Below, one piece after another: positions 61,033 through 64,000 of a DNA stretch of 64,000 bases. A model generated the notes under the pieces. It worked only from the letters and a program-made list of their open reading frames with translations, was not told the DNA's origin and did not search any database. Source of the stretch: Flavobacterium branchiarum (GTDB taxonomy: Bacteria > Bacteroidota > Bacteroidia > Flavobacteriales > Flavobacteriaceae). The position numbers and the translations under genes were made by a program. Position 1 is the stretch's first letter; the number at the start of each line of letters is the position of its first letter. The stretch covers positions 620,001-684,000 of the forward strand of contig NZ_JAUFQQ010000003.1 in assembly GCF_030409845.1 (NCBI RefSeq). The letters are read 5' to 3'.

Positions 61033-63192
61033 TTATTTTGCTCCTGGAGGGCAATTTTCTCTTATATATTTCATGAAGGTATTTGCAAGATGTTTTTCTG
61101 TTCCTTCGCCTTCATTTATACTGTGTGAACGATTAGGATAAATCATTAAGTCGAACATTTTGTCGTATTTGACTAATTCGTTAATTAAAACCTCGGCGTT
61201 TTTATAATGTACATTATCATCGCCTGTTCCGTGAATGTATAATAAATTTCCTTGTAGATTCTTGGCATGCGTTACTGGCGATGCTTTAGTATAAGTAGCT
61301 TCATTTTCGCTTGGTAGCCCCATATATCTTTCGGTGTAAATATTGTCGTAAAAATGTTGATCGGTAACGGCAGCAACAGCAATTCCAGTTTTGTAAATCT
61401 CAGGATGCTGAAACATTAAATTTAAAGTAACAGCACCACCACCGCTCCATCCGTGAATGGCGACTCTGTCATTATCGATAAATTTCCATTTTAATACCTC
61501 TTTAGCAGCCATTGCTTGGTCACGAGTATTTATGATTCCGATATTCTTATAAATAGATTTTCTCCATTTGGTACCTTTCATTACAGGAGTCCCTCGGTTA
61601 TCCATTGCTATTCCGATGTATCCTTCAGGGATTAAATAAGCGATATACGGATAAAAATACGGTTCGTCATTTGCAACAGAAGCCATTGGTTCACCATAGA
61701 CATAAAAGAATACAGGGTATTTTTTATTAGGATCAAAATTTAATGGTTTGGCTATTATTCCATCTATTTCTACACCTTCAACAGTAGTAACTTTAAATTT
61801 CTCTAACGAATAATCGCGTTCTGGAGCTACAAATGTATCGGGTGTTAAAGGCAATATTTTTTTATGACTAGGTAATGCTACCAAACGAGTATTATAGTCA
61901 CGATTAATATTTGAATTAGTATGTCTAGCATATTTAGCATCTGTCGAAAAACGATATTCATTTGTTCCTTCAAATTCTTTAGGAGTAATGCGCTTTGTTT
62001 TCTTAGTTGCTAAATTAGTTTCATACAAATAGCGTTGTGTCGCATCTGTAGGGCTAGCAATATAATAGATAGAATTTGTTTCCTTATTGTATGCTTTATA
62101 ATAGGCGTCGAATTTTTCGGTAGTAATCAATTCTTTCTTTTTTCCATCAGCACTAATTTTATATACATGCATCCAGCCATCGGCATCCGAACTCCATAAA
62201 AAAGCTTTTCCGTTATCTACAAACTGACAAGGGAAAACATCATATTCACCCGAAGAGATATCAAAAACGTCAATCCATGAATCTGATTTTTCTTGGTAGA
62301 TTAAATTAGCTACTCCAGATTTAGAATCACATTTATAAATAGAAGCTTGATTTTGAAGTCTGTTTAATTGAACTACCATTACGCTTTGATTGTTAACCCA
62401 TTCCATTCTAACCAAGTAATTATTATCAGGCTCACCAGGAATATTCAACCAATTTGTTTTTAATGATGATACATCGATTACACCAATTTTTACCGAAGAT
62501 GGTTTTTCGCCAGCTTTAGGATATTCAACAGGAACAGTAAAAGGATAAAGGGCATCGGTATTGTTTATCATTAAATGGAATTTCGTATTTGATGCATCTA
62601 CACGCCAAAACGAAATGCTCTTTCCATCAGGACTCCATCTAAAACCATCTCGAGCTGCTAATTCTTCTTCGTAAACCCAATCAAAAGTTCCGTTGATGAT
62701 TTTATCCGTTCCATCAGTTGTTAATGGAGTAATCTTTCCAGAAGCTAAATTTTCTAGGTAAATGTTATGTTGAGAAACGTAGGCTACATTTTCGTTATCA
62801 TTAGAAAATTTCGCAAACATTAAAGATGATTTTTCCAAACCAGTACCCAGTAGTTTCCCTTTACCAGTAGCGAGATCAAAATACCAATAATCACCCTTGG
62901 TATTGGCTCTCCAAACTCTTTTAGAATTGGTGAAAACAAGAACTTTGGTTTTGTTTTCGTTCCAAACTAACTTCTCTATTTTTCCAGTAAAACCAGATTC
63001 ATTTAATTGTTCTAGGGTTAAAATAGTAGTGCTTTGGTTTAATTTGTCGACATCGTAAATTACCACATTGCCTTTAGTATTTACCCAAAAGGAGTGCGAT
63101 TTAGGTAGCCAATTTAAGCGGTTAATATCAATATCTTCTTGGGCAAAAATGCTTGAGCAGATTAACAATAAGAGTAAGAAATAGTTTTTCAT
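61033..63192 (-). CDS. Secreted S9 dipeptidyl peptidase (DPP-IV type)
   Basis: 719 residues with a signal peptide (1-17). N-terminal beta-propeller (about 30-460) with the DPP4 double-Glu motif in FDWVYEEELAARDGFRWSPD, which binds the substrate N-terminus; C-terminal alpha/beta hydrolase with catalytic Ser583 in IHGWSGGGAVTLNL, Asp in HGTGDDNVHYKN and His in YPNRSHSINEG. Removes X-Pro or X-Ala dipeptides from peptides in the periplasm, supplying amino acids. Length and order are normal. Single gene with its own terminator. Confidence 0.95.
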   Translation of the reverse strand: MKNYFLLLLLICSSIFAQEDIDINRLNWLPKSHSFWVNTKGNVVIYDVDKLNQSTTILTLEQLNESGFTGKIEKLVWNENKTKVLVFTNSKRVWRANTKGDYWYFDLATGKGKLLGTGLEKSSLMFAKFSNDNENVAYVSQHNIYLENLASGKITPLTTDGTDKIINGTFDWVYEEELAARDGFRWSPDGKSISFWRVDASNTKFHLMINNTDALYPFTVPVEYPKAGEKPSSVKIGVIDVSSLKTNWLNIPGEPDNNYLVRMEWVNNQSVMVVQLNRLQNQASIYKCDSKSGVANLIYQEKSDSWIDVFDISSGEYDVFPCQFVDNGKAFLWSSDADGWMHVYKISADGKKKELITTEKFDAYYKAYNKETNSIYYIASPTDATQRYLYETNLATKKTKRITPKEFEGTNEYRFSTDAKYARHTNSNINRDYNTRLVALPSHKKILPLTPDTFVAPERDYSLEKFKVTTVEGVEIDGIIAKPLNFDPNKKYPVFFYVYGEPMASVANDEPYFYPYIAYLIPEGYIGIAMDNRGTPVMKGTKWRKSIYKNIGIINTRDQAMAAKEVLKWKFIDNDRVAIHGWSGGGAVTLNLMFQHPEIYKTGIAVAAVTDQHFYDNIYTERYMGLPSENEATYTKASPVTHAKNLQGNLLYIHGTGDDNVHYKNAEVLINELVKYDKMFDLMIYPNRSHSINEGEGTEKHLANTFMKYIRENCPPGAK

Positions 63193-63420
63193 TCTGTTTT
63201 GTAAGTTTAGATTAATTATAGCGCGATAAAATTAATGATTTATTATTTTCAATAAATAAATTTTATCGTTTGCAAAGTATAATAAATGGTCCACACTTTT
63301 AATAAATCTCTTAAAGTTGTTTAGGTATAATAATTTTATTGAAATACCTTGAATTATTTAAACGTAAAACAAATATTTCTCATTAATGTTTTGTAAATCA
63401 AATGATAGCTATTTTTTTTA
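63193..63420. other. Divergent spacer before the last gene
   Basis: First part of a 310-bp divergent gap between the S9 peptidase and a GNAT gene. AT-rich, without ORF, palindrome or RNA structure that I can see. It must hold the promoter for the S9 peptidase on the minus strand, but no clear TAnnTTTG box was identified for it. Confidence 0.3.
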
Positions 63421-63451
63421 TTGGCATGAATGTTATAAAATATTAAATTTG
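63421..63451 (+). promoter_or_regulatory. Putative Bacteroidetes promoter of the last GNAT gene
   Basis: TTG (63421-63423) and TAAATTTG (63444-63451) are separated by 20 bp, matching the TTG / TAnnTTTG pair used by the Bacteroidetes primary sigma factor. The start codon is 51 bp downstream. Confidence 0.6.
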
Positions 63452-63502
63452 ATATTCATAAAAGACAATTTTACGGTAAGGTTAATAAAAAATAAAAATA
63501 GC

Positions 63503-64000
63503 ATGAAAGTAATTGCCGAAACGGAACGATTAATTTTAAGAGAATTAGAATATACAGATGAGAATGATTTGTTTGAGATGGATTCTGATCCCGAAGTTCA
63601 TTTATACATTGAGAACAATCCTGTAAAAGCAATATCAGAAATTACGAAAGTGATTGAGATGCTTAAAAAACAATATCAGGAAAACGGAATTGCACGTTGG
63701 GCTGTAGTTGATAAACAAACAAACGAATGTGTAGGCTGGTCAGGATTGAAATATTTTAAGGAATCATTAAACAAGCACAACAATTTTTATGAGCTTGGTT
63801 ATAGGTTTAAGAGAAAACATTGGGGAAAAGGTTTTGCGACAGAAGCTGCCATTGCGATTTTAAACTATGGATTTACAAATTTAAAAGTCGATTCGGTATT
63901 TGCAATTACAGATCCTAACAACTCAAACTCAAAAAAAGTCTTGACCAAGCTAGGTTTTGACTTCCAAGAAACATTCGACTATGAGGGAGACATGACAGAT
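63503..64000 (+). CDS. GNAT acetyltransferase, 3' end outside window
   Basis: ATG at 63503; the frame is open for 166 codons to the last base, so the C-terminus is missing. Pattern of the RimJ/RimL-like group: MKVIAETERLILRELEYTDE, WAVVDKQTNECVGWSGLKYF, FYELGYRFKRKHWGKGFATE (acetyl-CoA site) and DPNNSNSKKVLTKLGFDFQE. The visible part already spans nearly the whole domain. A Bacteroidetes-type promoter lies upstream. Substrate unknown. Confidence 0.88.
   Translation, partial: MKVIAETERLILRELEYTDENDLFEMDSDPEVHLYIENNPVKAISEITKVIEMLKKQYQENGIARWAVVDKQTNECVGWSGLKYFKESLNKHNNFYELGYRFKRKHWGKGFATEAAIAILNYGFTNLKVDSVFAITDPNNSNSKKVLTKLGFDFQETFDYEGDMTD

Overview
The window comes from a member of the Bacteroidota, most likely Flavobacterium or a close relative. 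The DNA is AT-rich, intergenic stretches carry the Bacteroidetes -7 box TAnnTTTG, and many families are typical of the class: DUF2807/GIN proteins behind a PspC-domain protein, DUF5683 beside parAB and dapB, signal peptidase I with an extra N-terminal membrane domain, WbqC, DUF2461 and a DPP4-type S9 peptidase. Species assignment is inference.

Layout. 1-6080 is core: a 5'-truncated purine nucleoside phosphorylase, then lipA-gap-hybrid sensor kinase on the minus strand, then a secreted M48 protease. About 6.1-18.5 kb is an acquired island. Its right part is a decayed conjugative-transposon end: an IntDOT-like tyrosine integrase with two frameshifts, two small HTH genes, a clipped membrane gene and a relaxase remnant with an internal TAG. 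Its left part is an apparently intact run of seven co-directional genes: XRE regulator, 57-residue protein, PD-(D/E)XK nuclease, Eco57I-like methylase, SIR2 protein, HerA ATPase and a TOTE-type primase-helicase. I read this as three stacked anti-phage systems (restriction-modification, SIR2-HerA, TOTE primase-helicase) behind one regulated promoter with two operator-like dyads.

18.5-41.2 kb is core: PH-domain protein, TonB, an ECF sigma factor overlapping a glycosyltransferase, PaiB-like protein, murB, a second glycosyltransferase, DUF2461, a rhodanese-thioredoxin lipoprotein and recF on the minus strand; then a YfgM-like protein, ribH and mutL-rhomboid-rhomboid-endonuclease/phosphatase on the plus strand; then parA-parB-DUF5683-dapB-lepB-lepB, with wbqC further downstream, on the minus strand.

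41.2-44.8 kb is sparse: an orphan membrane protein, a TPR-like lipoprotein, a dispersed palindromic repeat and a tRNA-Pro. 44.8-64 kb holds trxB, a padR-pspC-GIN envelope-stress-like operon, many small accessory enzymes (esterases, acetyltransferases, LysE exporter, MepB, pentapeptide protein, AraC regulator), an S9 dipeptidyl peptidase and a GNAT gene cut by the window end. A second copy of the palindromic repeat lies near 51.5 kb and a different long inverted repeat near 54.9 kb.

The strongest candidate for something unusual is the single-promoter defence run at 6289-15222, with its tandem GGAC-N7-GTCC operators, an unrecognised 57-residue protein translationally coupled to the regulator, and a long unassigned C-terminal region on the primase-helicase.
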